Below, in pieces: positions 43,425 to 51,846 of a stretch of 64,000 bases of DNA. The notes under the pieces were generated by a model. It was not told the origin of the DNA, made no database searches, and saw only the letters and a list, made by a program, of their open reading frames with translations. Origin of the DNA: Burkholderiaceae bacterium 16 (GTDB lineage Bacteria > Pseudomonadota > Gammaproteobacteria > Burkholderiales > Burkholderiaceae). The position numbers and the translations under genes were made by a program. Position 1 is the first letter of the stretch. Each line of letters opens with the position of its first letter. The stretch spans positions 1 to 64,000 of the forward strand of contig JYOD01000084.1 of the NCBI GenBank assembly GCA_000955785.1, in the 5' to 3' direction.

Positions 43425-44285
43425 ATGCTCAATCCCGTCTGGATCCGAACCTTCGCCACCGTTGCCGCCGCCCACAGCTTCACCGATGCGGGGCGCCAGC
43501 TCGGCCTGTCCCAGTCCAGCGTCAGCGACCATATCCGGCGCCTGGAACAGCACGTGGGACGGCGGCTGTTCGTGCGCGATACCCACACCCTGACCATGAC
43601 CGCCGACGGCGAGGCACTGCTGGCGCATGCGCGGCTGATCCTGGAAGCCATCGCGCGCGCTGAATCCCAGTTCAATGCGCCCCGCCTGCAGGGACGCGTG
43701 CGGCTGGGCACCTCGGACGACCTGGCGCTGGGGCCGCTGCCCAATGTGCTGGCCGCGTTTCGCAACTCGCATCCGGACGTGGAACTGGAAATCACCATCG
43801 GCATGACCGGCAAGCTCTACGAGCTGATGGATGCCGGTGCGCTGGACCTGATGATCGGCAAGCGCCGCGAAGGCGACAGGCGCGGTACCCCGCTGTTCCG
43901 CGGCAAGCTGGAGTGGCTCGCGCGGCCCGGCACCGTGGCGGACCTCAGGCAACCTTTGCCGCTGATCCTGGTACCCGAGCCCAGCGTCACGCGCGCCATC
44001 GTGCTCGATACGCTGGCCAAGGCCGGGATGCGCTGGCAGATCGTCTGCACCAGCAGCAGTCACTCGGGCTGCATCGCCGCGGCGCGTGGCGGGTTGGGCA
44101 TTACCGTGAGGGCGCAATACCTTTCCGGGCGCGGCCTGTCGCCGCTGGTCAATAGTGAAAGCCTGCCGGCGCTGCCGGAGGTGGAGTTCATCTCGCTGCG
44201 CGCGGGCCGCCTGAGCCGACCCGCCGAAACGCTACTGCAACTGCTGCAAAAGAGCGATCTGCGCGGGTCCTGGCTGGACGAATAG
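43425..44285 (+). CDS. LysR family transcriptional regulator
   Basis: 286 residues. The helix-turn-helix spans about 3-60 (SFTDAGRQLGLSQSSVSDHI), and the effector domain contains VRLGTSDDLALGPLPNVLAA and the conserved GGLGITVRAQYL segment. It is related to regulators of efflux or aromatic-compound genes. It is divergent from the MdtD-like exporter, which is the probable target. Confidence 0.92.
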   Translation: MLNPVWIRTFATVAAAHSFTDAGRQLGLSQSSVSDHIRRLEQHVGRRLFVRDTHTLTMTADGEALLAHARLILEAIARAESQFNAPRLQGRVRLGTSDDLALGPLPNVLAAFRNSHPDVELEITIGMTGKLYELMDAGALDLMIGKRREGDRRGTPLFRGKLEWLARPGTVADLRQPLPLILVPEPSVTRAIVLDTLAKAGMRWQIVCTSSSHSGCIAAARGGLGITVRAQYLSGRGLSPLVNSESLPALPEVEFISLRAGRLSRPAETLLQLLQKSDLRGSWLDE

Positions 44286-44315
44286 CCAGCACCCTCGTGC
44301 GATTCCCGCCCCGGC

Positions 44316-44975
44316 TCACGCATGGGCGCCGTCCTGGTACGGGTCGAAGCTACGGGCCGGGGATGCCGATACGCCGCGCGTGTCCATGCCGGCCAGCTTC
44401 TGCGCGCCGTCGGTGAACGGGTCGATGTTGCGAGCCGGATCGGACGAGACGCCACTGCGGTCCAGGCCGGCGATGCGGGCGCCATCGGTGAAGGGATCAA
44501 TCATGCGAGTGCGGGCACCGTCGGTGTACGGGTCGATGCTGCGGGCAGGATCGGACGAGACGCCAACGCGGTCCAGGCCGGCAATGCGGGCACCGTCGTT
44601 GAACGGATCCACCATGCGGGTGCGGGCGCCGTCGGTGTACGGGTCGATGCTGCGGGCAGGATCGGCGGAAGGACCCGTGCGGTCCAGGCCGGCAATGCGC
44701 GCGCCGTCGGTAAAGGGATCGGCCGTGCGGGCGTGGGCACCGTCAGTGAAGCTATCGAACCTGCCGCCACGGGCGCCATCGGTGAATGCGCTCACGGGTG
44801 CCGTGCGCGCACCGTCGCTGAATACGTCGCGCGCGCCGCTGTGCATCGACTGGGCATAGGGCGCGTTGCCAGCGCGATCCGCAGCCGCGCTGGCGGCATG
44901 GGCGCTGCCCAGGGCAAACACGGCACCGGCAATGGCGGCGGCGGCAACCAGGGACTTGGCGAGGTTCGGGTACAT
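44316..44975 (-). CDS. Secreted TDGAR-repeat protein B
   Basis: 219 residues. GGAGATTGCC precedes the ATG at 44975. A signal peptide (KSLVAAAAIAGAVFALGSAHA) is followed by about ten DGAR-type units. Residues 93-191 show a larger repeat of 37 residues, about two and a half copies: RIAGLDRxGxSxDPARSIDP, then YTDGARTRMxDPFxDGA. The same GLDR...DPARSIDPYTDGAR block occurs in protein A at 36946-37470, so the two are paralogues with different copy numbers. The function is unknown; export to the periplasm or beyond is expected. The reverse complement also stays open, a side effect of the repeat. Confidence 0.82.
   Translation of the reverse strand: MYPNLAKSLVAAAAIAGAVFALGSAHAASAAADRAGNAPYAQSMHSGARDVFSDGARTAPVSAFTDGARGGRFDSFTDGAHARTADPFTDGARIAGLDRTGPSADPARSIDPYTDGARTRMVDPFNDGARIAGLDRVGVSSDPARSIDPYTDGARTRMIDPFTDGARIAGLDRSGVSSDPARNIDPFTDGAQKLAGMDTRGVSASPARSFDPYQDGAHA
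44403..44699. repeat. 111-bp tandem repeat inside repeat protein B
   Basis: About 2.7 copies of a 111-base unit that keeps the reading frame (37 codons). Copies differ at scattered bases, so they are not a fresh duplication, but they are alike enough for slippage or recombination to change copy number between strains. Confidence 0.75.
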
Positions 44976-45370
44976 GGCAATCTCCAACTGGGTGAATGAG
45001 CCCATTCGTCGCCGGCACCCGATGGAACTTACAGGTTTTTTTCAGATTATTTGCCGAAACCCGTCCGCCTCGATCCGCGTGCGGTGCCCTGCACGTGGAC
45101 ACGCCGCGCAGCCCAACGCTGCGCCCTGCCCCGCCCGGACCTGACTGGCCTAAGCCTTATTCCAGTCATCTTCCAGTCAAAAGGATGAACCCAGCCAAAA
45201 GCTTATCCCCCCCAATACCGTGACGATCTCCAACCTCCGGCCAGTGTCGGCAAGCGCACGCATGACGCTAAATACAGTAACGGGTCAAGCGCTGCTGCGT
45301 GGCAAACCGAACAGAACAAGACAGAACGGCTGACGCCGTGGCCGGGACTTTTCGACTAGGGGAGAATGGG
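44976..45370. other. Divergent intergenic region, no gene seen
   Basis: 395 bases between repeat protein B and the Crp/Fnr gene. It has an A/T-rich patch (45033-45055, including TTTTTTTC) that could be part of the repeat-gene promoter, and GGGGAGAATGGG just before 45371 as the ribosome-binding site of the regulator gene. The two TACCT palindromes found ahead of repeat protein A are not present here. Confidence 0.4.
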
Positions 45371-46090
45371 ATGACCGACACAGAACTGGACCTGTCCGGC
45401 AATCATTTGCTGGGCGCACTGCCGCAGCGCGAGCGCCGCCTGCTCATTCCGCGGCTGGATAGCGTCAACCTGCGCACGGGGCAACTGTTGAGCGACTCCG
45501 GGCAACGCATCCGGCATCTCTACTTCCCGATTTCCGCGGTGATCTCGATGATGTCCCTGCAGGAAAGCGGCGCTACCATCGAACTGGCCTCGGTGGGCCG
45601 CGAGGGGATGGTAGGTCTTCCCGCGCTGACCGGCGGCGAGACCATGCCCAACCGCATCGAGGTACGCAGTAGCGGCTGCGGCTTCCGCGTGGCCGCCGGC
45701 GACCTGCGCGCCATCTACCCCGAGCTGCCCATGCTGCAGCGCATGGCCCTGCTCTATATGCAGGCGCTGCTCACGCAGGTTTCGCAAACGGCGGTCTGCA
45801 TCCGCCATCATTCGCTGACCACCCAGTTGTGCCGCTGGCTGCTGCTGGCGCTGGACCGTTCGCCCTGCAACGAGCTGGATGTCACCCAGCAGACCATCGC
45901 CGACATGCTTGGCGTGCGCCGCGAGGGCGTCACCGAAGCAGTGGGCAAGCTGGCGGAACTGCGCATGATCAGCCACAGCCGTGGCCATATCACCGTCATC
46001 GACCGCGCCGGGCTGGAAGGCTTCTCCGGCGAGTCCTACCGCATCGTGCGCAACGAATTCGACCGCCTGCTCAGCCCTGCCGCCAGCTAG
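45371..46090 (+). CDS. Crp/Fnr family transcriptional regulator
   Basis: 239 residues. The N-terminal cyclic-nucleotide-binding fold (about 10-135) includes LYFPISAVISMMSLQESGAT and VGREGMVGLPAL. A dimerisation helix follows, then a C-terminal winged helix with QQTIADMLGVRREGVTEAVG. The Fnr cysteine cluster is absent, so it should not hold an iron-sulfur cluster; the ligand is unknown. The start follows a GGGGAGAATGGG site. Its stop overlaps that of the convergent epimerase gene by four bases. Confidence 0.9.
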   Translation: MTDTELDLSGNHLLGALPQRERRLLIPRLDSVNLRTGQLLSDSGQRIRHLYFPISAVISMMSLQESGATIELASVGREGMVGLPALTGGETMPNRIEVRSSGCGFRVAAGDLRAIYPELPMLQRMALLYMQALLTQVSQTAVCIRHHSLTTQLCRWLLLALDRSPCNELDVTQQTIADMLGVRREGVTEAVGKLAELRMISHSRGHITVIDRAGLEGFSGESYRIVRNEFDRLLSPAAS

Positions 46091-47235
46091 CCGGCAGTGG
46101 CATGTGCCAGCGCCTGGTAAGCGGTGGCAAGGTGGTAAGGCGTGGTCGAAGGCATCTCGGCCCGCTCCACCTTGCCCTGCGCCGACAGGCATTCGTACCA
46201 GCCACCCGCGTGAAGAAAACGCGCCGGGAATGATTGCAGCCATGCCTGCAGGTGTGCGAGCGCAATGCGATCGCCATGCACCACCAGCGCCCGCGCGAAT
46301 TCGGTTTGCGCCCAGATCCGCTGGAGCGGGTCGCGCACCGAGCCATCCAGGTTCAGCGCCGCCGCCACGCCCATGGTGCCGGTATCGACACCGTGCCCCA
46401 GGGCGAAGTCGAAGGCCCGCGTCAGCGCCTGGCTGAGCGGCGAGCCGTCGAACAGGGACGGCGCCGAAGCGAGCAGCGAAAACCACTCGAACTGGTGTCC
46501 GGGCTCGATCCGATTGCCGGCGTTGTCCGTCGTCAACGGCAACTCGGTGATGCAGCCGCTGGCCGGATCGACAAAGCTGGCCAACATGGCTGCGGCAATG
46601 CCCGCCAGCCGGTCCGCGTAGAAATGGTCCGCCGTGGCCTCGTAAGCCGCCAGGTAAGCCTCGGTCAGATGCATGATCGGGTTTTGCAGTGGCGTGCCGC
46701 CGGCTGGGCTGAAGTCTTGCGCAAGCGCGGCGTGGTAGAGGCCGTCCGCCATGCCGAAACGCTGCTCGATCAGCCGCGCCGTGCCGTCCAGCAAGGCGCG
46801 CGCCTCGGGACTGCCCGTCCGCTTGAAATACGCCGCGCAAGCGAAGACCACGAAGGCGTGGGTGTACAAGTCCTTAGTGCTATCGAGCGGCTGGCCGTGC
46901 GCATCGATGCTGTAGACGAAGCCGCCGTACCCGCCATCGGCAAAGCGGCCGCGCAGCGACGCGAACAGCCGCGCGGCGTGGGCGGCCGCGTCGGTGCCCT
47001 CGCACCGGGAAAACACATAAAGCTGGCGCGCGCATGCCATGGCGCGATAGCGCGCCACCGGCAGCGGCTGGCGATCGGTGGCCGACAGCGCCTCATAGGG
47101 CAGTTGCATGGCGGCATTCCAGCCCGGACCGTTCCATAGCGGCAGGATGGCGGCATCGTAGTGCGCGAGCAGCGTGGCAACGGACGCGGAAATGGAAGCA
47201 GCACCGGCTGCGGTAAGGGTTGGTGTAACGTTCAT
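46087..47235 (-). CDS. AGE-family sugar epimerase/isomerase
   Basis: 382 residues, full length for the N-acylglucosamine 2-epimerase / mannose isomerase family with its (alpha/alpha)6 barrel. Visible landmarks are YVFSRCEGTDAAAHAARLFA, GYGGFVYSIDAHGQPLDSTK, KDLYTHAFVVFACAAYFKRT and NRIEPGHQFEWFSLL with the catalytic His. Substrates in this family include mannose, N-acylglucosamine and cellobiose; which one applies is unclear. It stands alone on this strand. Confidence 0.9.
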   Translation of the reverse strand: MNVTPTLTAAGAASISASVATLLAHYDAAILPLWNGPGWNAAMQLPYEALSATDRQPLPVARYRAMACARQLYVFSRCEGTDAAAHAARLFASLRGRFADGGYGGFVYSIDAHGQPLDSTKDLYTHAFVVFACAAYFKRTGSPEARALLDGTARLIEQRFGMADGLYHAALAQDFSPAGGTPLQNPIMHLTEAYLAAYEATADHFYADRLAGIAAAMLASFVDPASGCITELPLTTDNAGNRIEPGHQFEWFSLLASAPSLFDGSPLSQALTRAFDFALGHGVDTGTMGVAAALNLDGSVRDPLQRIWAQTEFARALVVHGDRIALAHLQAWLQSFPARFLHAGGWYECLSAQGKVERAEMPSTTPYHLATAYQALAHATAG

Positions 47236-47751
47236 GCGGAAAGGAATTCGGTAAGGGGCGCGCCATCGCGCGGGCCCGGCTAAATATTCATGACCAAGAC
47301 CCGGGGCGTGGGGAATGGCAACCGAGGCGTCCCGGAGACTGGCATCCGTGCAATATACCTCAGCACGGCAACCGGCCTTCCCGACTAGCCGGCGCCGGGG
47401 ATGGTGCCCTGATGCACCGGACCATGCACAAAGGCAGGCGCGGTCGTCCCGATCCGCATTCCGGCGGCCTGCCGCAGCCCGGAGTGGCGGCCTCGTCCCA
47501 CCCGGCCTTTCATGCCATTGGCAAGCTTGAACCCACCGGCAGATCGCCTAACCTTACCAAGTGGACCCCTGCTTCGAGAACCGCGACGAGCGGCTATCGC
47601 GCCGCATTCCGCGCCCGCCGCGGCGCCTGGACCACATCCCTGGTTTGTGCAGATATCACGGCCGGAGGGATTCCCGCCTTCCGTCCTCCCCGCACTTTCT
47701 GGCCATCCGGCGCCCGCCGGAGGTTACGCCGATGCTCCATGGGAGAGCACG
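47236..47751. other. Long intergenic region, no clear gene
   Basis: 516 bases separate the epimerase gene from a small hypothetical gene. Open frames in it have poor start contexts and no domain-like sequence. The last bases (GGGAGAGCACG before 47752) serve as ribosome-binding site for the small gene. I see no terminator, repeat or RNA structure that I would defend. Confidence 0.4.
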
Positions 47752-48024
47752 ATGGAAAAGCCAGTCGTAAGCCCCTTGCGTTTTGTCGAGATGCTGAACG
47801 CCAGGCTGCCCGCCCATCCCCTGTATCAGGAGGGGATGCGCGTGTACGCCATTCCCAATCATTCAGAGCACCCTCACAGCCTGGTCTGCGTCGGCCCGCG
47901 CGGCGTCAAAGGCGTATGCGCAACGGTGGAACTGATCGTGCGCGGCGAGTGCGAGATCTTCCCCGACATACCGGGCGACTGGCACGCCGCCCCCCGCGCC
48001 ACCGCTCGCGCCTCCAGCCGCTAG
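47752..48024 (+). CDS. Small protein of unknown function
   Basis: 90 residues. The sequence VVSPLRFVEMLNARLPAHPL, then YQEGMRVYAIPNHSEHPHSL and VKGVCATVELIVRGECEIFP looks like a compact alpha/beta domain of about 80 residues, with a disordered Ala/Arg tail. No export signal and no recognised family. It is convergent with the phnM end of the phosphonate operon. Confidence 0.62.
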   Translation: MEKPVVSPLRFVEMLNARLPAHPLYQEGMRVYAIPNHSEHPHSLVCVGPRGVKGVCATVELIVRGECEIFPDIPGDWHAAPRATARASSR

Positions 48025-48084
48025 GGCGCTGCCGTCCGGCCACGCGCGGCCCCGTTTCAGCCTCCGATATGGCCGGGGGCAGCG

Positions 48085-49317
48085 TCACGCGGCTGCGCGC
48101 CCCTCCTCTACAGAAGCGGGAATCCGGACGACGCCGGCGCTGTCGGAACTCATGACGCCTGCCGGATACCGTGCGGCAAACACCAGGCGGCCCGCTGACC
48201 ACGTATGCGTCACCAGCGGCTGGCCCGCCACCATTGCCACCGCCACCAGGTCGGCGCGCAGCCCGGCCGCGATGCGGCCGCGGTCGGACAGCCCGCAGGC
48301 CGCCGCCGGGTTGGCGCTGACCAGCGCGGCTGCCCGCGGCAGGCTCAGGTCCGCCTGCCGCTCGGCGGCGAAGGCCGCCGCAATCAGCGTGGATGGCTGG
48401 TAGTCCGAACAAAGGCAATCCGCCACGTCGGCGCGGATGGCGTCGATGGCGCGCATCGAACCGCTCTGGCTCTGGCCGCGCAGCACATTGGGCGCGCCGA
48501 GGATGGTCGGCAGTCCTTGCGCCTTGGCCGCCTGTGCGGTCTCCAGGTTGATCGGGAACTCGCTCATGCGCACGCCCAGCGCCTGCATGGTGGTAATGCG
48601 CTCAACCGAATCGTCGTCGTGGCTGGCGGCGGGAATGCCCATCCGCGCGGCCAGCGCCAGCAGGCGTTCCACGCGATCCAGCGCGCCATGCTGCTCCACC
48701 AGTTTCTTGTCGGCGGCGGCGCGGGCTTCTTCGCGGCTCATGGCGTGGTTGCCCATCATATAGGCCAGGTACGCTTCGAGCGTCTTGAACTGGCCCTGGC
48801 CGGGCGAGTGGTCCATCACGGAGACCAGGTCCACCACGCCGGCCTCCATCAGTTGCTCCAGCACGGGCAGCGCGCTGGCATCGGTGACCTCGTAGCGGCA
48901 ATGGACACGGTTGTCCACCAGGCTGTGATCACGGAAAGCCGTGACGGCGCGCACCAGAGCGTCGGCGGTGTCGTAGTTGCGCACGCCGAACGTATTGCTG
49001 GCGAACGACACCGCATGATAGGGCGTGGTGATGCCGGCAGCGGCGTTGCGGCGGTCGACGTGCGCCACGGCAAAATCGAGCGGGAACATCACGCGCGAGC
49101 GCGGTTCGGCTTCTTTTTCGATCGCATCGCAATGGAGGTCGATCAGGCCGGGCATCAGGGTCTGGCCGCGCAGGTCGATCACCTGGGTGGCGCGCGGCAC
49201 GGCGGCGGCATCCGGCTCGATGGCCGTGATCATGCCATTCTCGATCAGCAGTGCGCTGTCGGAAAGCACGCCGTCGGGCAGGACGATCCGCGCATGGGTC
49301 AGGTAGGCAGGAAGCAT
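48085..49317 (-). CDS. phnM: Alpha-D-ribose 1-methylphosphonate 5-triphosphate diphosphatase, copy 1
   Basis: 410 residues, amidohydrolase superfamily. The metal site starts LIDLHCDAIEKEAEPR, with downstream ligands in VMDHSPGQGQF and ASHDDDSVERI and the acid in CSDYQPSTLI. In the C-P lyase route PhnM removes pyrophosphate from the ribose methylphosphonate triphosphate before PhnJ acts. It is the last gene of the phnGHIJKLM unit; 50 bases follow phnL. A second, more divergent phnM copy lies at 55318-56514. Confidence 0.95.
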   Translation of the reverse strand: MLPAYLTHARIVLPDGVLSDSALLIENGMITAIEPDAAAVPRATQVIDLRGQTLMPGLIDLHCDAIEKEAEPRSRVMFPLDFAVAHVDRRNAAAGITTPYHAVSFASNTFGVRNYDTADALVRAVTAFRDHSLVDNRVHCRYEVTDASALPVLEQLMEAGVVDLVSVMDHSPGQGQFKTLEAYLAYMMGNHAMSREEARAAADKKLVEQHGALDRVERLLALAARMGIPAASHDDDSVERITTMQALGVRMSEFPINLETAQAAKAQGLPTILGAPNVLRGQSQSGSMRAIDAIRADVADCLCSDYQPSTLIAAAFAAERQADLSLPRAAALVSANPAAACGLSDRGRIAAGLRADLVAVAMVAGQPLVTHTWSAGRLVFAARYPAGVMSSDSAGVVRIPASVEEGRAAA

Positions 49318-49367
49318 GGTCGGTTCCGGAAACGATTGGAAACGGATAAAAACAACAACGAATCGGC

Positions 49368-50162
49368 TCAGCCAGCCACGGCGGCAAGCTTGCCAGCGGG
49401 CGCGGCCTCGGTGACGGCGGGCGGGTGCAAGGGCAGCAACCGGGTGGCCACGGCATCGCGCACCGCTTCGTCGTGGAAGATGCCGACCAGGCAACGGCCC
49501 TCGGCCAGCGCCTCGCGAATCAGCGCCACCACCACGGCGCGGTTGTCGGCATCGAGCGAGGCGGTCGGCTCGTCGAGCAACAGTACCGGATGACCGCCGA
49601 TCAACCCGCGTGCGATGTTCACGCGCTGCTGCTCGCCGCCCGAGAACGTCGCCGGCGGGAGGCTCCACAGACGGCCCGGCACCTGCAGCCGCGCCAGCAG
49701 CGTCGCCGCGCGCTCGCGCGCTTCATCGGCGCCGGCGCCGCGCTGCTGCAGCGGCTCGGCCACCACGTCGAGCGTGCTAACGCGCGGGATCACGTGGAGG
49801 AACTGGCTGACATAGCCGATCACCTCGCGGCGCAGTTGCAGGATGCGCTGCTCAGGCGCGCGGGTCAGTTCCACCCAGTCGTTGCCGTCGCGGATGCGGA
49901 TGCTGCCTTCGGTGGCCAGGTAGTTGCCGTACAGGCAGCGCAGCAGCGTGCTTTTGCCCGCGCCCGAACTGCCGGCCAGCACCAGGCACTCGCCGGCGGC
50001 GGCGTCGAAGTCGATGGCCTGCAGCACCGGCAGGCGCGTGCCGCCCTGGTTATGCAGGACGAAGGTCTTGCCGAGGCCGCGCACCTGGATGCGGCTGGCA
50101 CCGGCGGCATCGACGGTATTGCTATCGGCTTTGCCTTGATGGCTGTTGGAGTCTTGCGTCAT
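49368..50162 (-). CDS. phnL: Phosphonate C-P lyase system protein PhnL (ABC-type ATPase)
   Basis: 264 residues. Walker A is GSSGAGKSTLLRC, the signature is FSGGEQQRVNIARGL, and Walker B is VLLLDEPTASLDAD. PhnL is an ABC-type ATPase without a membrane partner; with PhnGHI it helps form the ribose methylphosphonate triphosphate. Two bases separate it from phnK. Confidence 0.95.
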   Translation of the reverse strand: MTQDSNSHQGKADSNTVDAAGASRIQVRGLGKTFVLHNQGGTRLPVLQAIDFDAAAGECLVLAGSSGAGKSTLLRCLYGNYLATEGSIRIRDGNDWVELTRAPEQRILQLRREVIGYVSQFLHVIPRVSTLDVVAEPLQQRGAGADEARERAATLLARLQVPGRLWSLPPATFSGGEQQRVNIARGLIGGHPVLLLDEPTASLDADNRAVVVALIREALAEGRCLVGIFHDEAVRDAVATRLLPLHPPAVTEAAPAGKLAAVAG

Positions 50163-50164
50163 GG

Positions 50165-50953
50165 TCAGCTCTGCAGGATGGAAGACACCAGCAATTGGGT
50201 GTACGGATGGTGCGGGTCGTCGAGGATCTGGTCGGTCAGGCCGCTTTCCACCACGCGCCCGCCTTGCATCACCAGCGTGCGGTGCGCCAGCAGGCGTGCC
50301 ACGGCGAGGTCGTGGGTCACGATGATGGCGGCGAGGCCAAGGTCCGCCACCAGCCGGCGCAGCAGGTCGAGCAGGCGGGCCTGCACGGAGACATCGAGCG
50401 AGGCGGTGGGCTCGTCCATGAACACCAGGCGCGGATGCGTCACCAGATTGCGGGCGATCTGCAGGCGCTGCTGCATGCCGCCCGAGAAGCTCGCCGGCGC
50501 GTCGTCCAGGCGCCCCAGGTCAAGCTCCATCTTCTCCATCCACGTGCCGGCGACCTCGCGCAGTTCGCCGTAGTGGCGTCCGCCAACCGCCATCAGGCGC
50601 TCGGCGATATTGGCGCCGGCGCTCACGCGCATGCGCAGGCCATCGCGCGCGTTCTGGCGCACGAAACCCCAGTCGGTGCGCGCCAGCAGGCGCAGACGGG
50701 CATCGGACAGCGTGGCGAGGTCAACCAGCCCTTGCTCGCGGGTGTCGTAGCGCACGCTGCCGGACTCCGGCGCGGCCTGCCAGGAAACCGCCTGCAGCAA
50801 GGTGCTCTTGCCGGAGCCGGATTCGCCCACCACGCACAGCACTTCGCCGGGAAAGAGATCGAAGCTGACATCGTGGCAGCCGTGCACGCCGTCCCAGGTG
50901 CGGGTCAGGCCGCGCACGGACAACAGCGGCTGGTGCGGATCGGTCCGGCTCAT
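50165..50953 (-). CDS. phnK: Phosphonate C-P lyase system protein PhnK (ABC-type ATPase)
   Basis: 262 residues. Walker A is GESGSGKSTLLQAV, the signature FSGGMQQRLQIARNL, and Walker B LVFMDEPTASLDVS. PhnK binds the PhnGHIJ core and is needed for phosphonate breakdown in the cell. Its start overlaps the phnJ stop by four bases. Confidence 0.95.
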   Translation of the reverse strand: MSRTDPHQPLLSVRGLTRTWDGVHGCHDVSFDLFPGEVLCVVGESGSGKSTLLQAVSWQAAPESGSVRYDTREQGLVDLATLSDARLRLLARTDWGFVRQNARDGLRMRVSAGANIAERLMAVGGRHYGELREVAGTWMEKMELDLGRLDDAPASFSGGMQQRLQIARNLVTHPRLVFMDEPTASLDVSVQARLLDLLRRLVADLGLAAIIVTHDLAVARLLAHRTLVMQGGRVVESGLTDQILDDPHHPYTQLLVSSILQS

Positions 50954-51846
50954 GCGGCCTCCTTGCTGGCGTTGGCACCGGTTTCACCTTGTTCCTGTCG
51001 CGTGGCGCAGTACTCGGTATCGGAGCAGACGAACATGCGGCCGCCCGCGTCGTCGGTGATGATTTCATCGAGATAGCTGTCGGTGGCGCCGCACAGTTCG
51101 CAGCAGCCCGACCACGTTTCGACGGCGAAGGGATGGTCGTCGAAATCCAGGCTCCTGACGCTTGTATAGGGCGGCACCGCATAGACCCGCTTCTCGCGCC
51201 CCGCGCCGAACAGCATCAGCGCCGGGCTGCGGTCCAGCTTAGGGTTGTCGAACTTGGGGATGGGCGACGGCCGCATCATGTAACGCTGGTTGACCATCAC
51301 GGGGTAGTCGTAGGTGGTGGCGATGCGTCCATGGCGCGCGATGTCCTCGTACAGCTTGACATGCATGGCACCGTATTCCGCCAGCGCATGCATGGTGCGG
51401 GTCTCGGTCTCGCTCGGCTCCAGCCACCGCAGCGGTTCCGGGATCGGTACCTGGAACACCATGATCTGGCCCTGGGCCAGCGGCGTTTCCGGAATCCGGT
51501 GGCGGGTCTGCACGATGGAGGCTTGCGCGGTGCGTTCGGTGGTCTGCACGCCGGTGACGCGGCCGAAGAAGCGGCGGATATTGATGGCGTTGGTGGTGTC
51601 GTCCGAGCCCTGGTCGATCACCTTGAGCACGTCGTCGCTGCCGATGATGGAGGCGGTGACCTGGATGCCGCCGGTGCCCCACCCGTATGGCAGCGGCATC
51701 TCGCGGCTGCCGAACGGCACCTGGTAGCCGGGGATCGCCACCGCCTTGAGCAGCGCGCGGCGCAGCATGCGCTTGGTGGACTCGTCGAGATAGCCGAAGT
51801 TGTAGTGTTCGTCGCGCACGATGGCGTTGGCATTGGTGTCGTTCAT
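50950..51846 (-). CDS. phnJ: C-P lyase PhnJ (radical SAM enzyme)
   Basis: 298 residues. The C-terminal cysteines CCELCG, then FVCSDTEYC supply the [4Fe-4S] cluster (Cx2C...C pattern of PhnJ), and the glycyl-radical region is PLPYGWGTGGIQVTASI near residue 50. PhnJ splits the carbon-phosphorus bond, releasing the alkane and leaving the ribosyl cyclic phosphate. All residues I would expect are present. It overlaps phnI and phnK by four bases each. Confidence 0.96.
   Translation of the reverse strand: MNDTNANAIVRDEHYNFGYLDESTKRMLRRALLKAVAIPGYQVPFGSREMPLPYGWGTGGIQVTASIIGSDDVLKVIDQGSDDTTNAINIRRFFGRVTGVQTTERTAQASIVQTRHRIPETPLAQGQIMVFQVPIPEPLRWLEPSETETRTMHALAEYGAMHVKLYEDIARHGRIATTYDYPVMVNQRYMMRPSPIPKFDNPKLDRSPALMLFGAGREKRVYAVPPYTSVRSLDFDDHPFAVETWSGCCELCGATDSYLDEIITDDAGGRMFVCSDTEYCATRQEQGETGANASKEAA

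Noticed and set aside
44322..44999. Forward-strand open frame of about 225 codons opposite repeat protein B, itself repetitive.
   Set aside because: It mirrors the repeat of the real gene; no signal peptide or ribosome-binding site, while the reverse frame has both.
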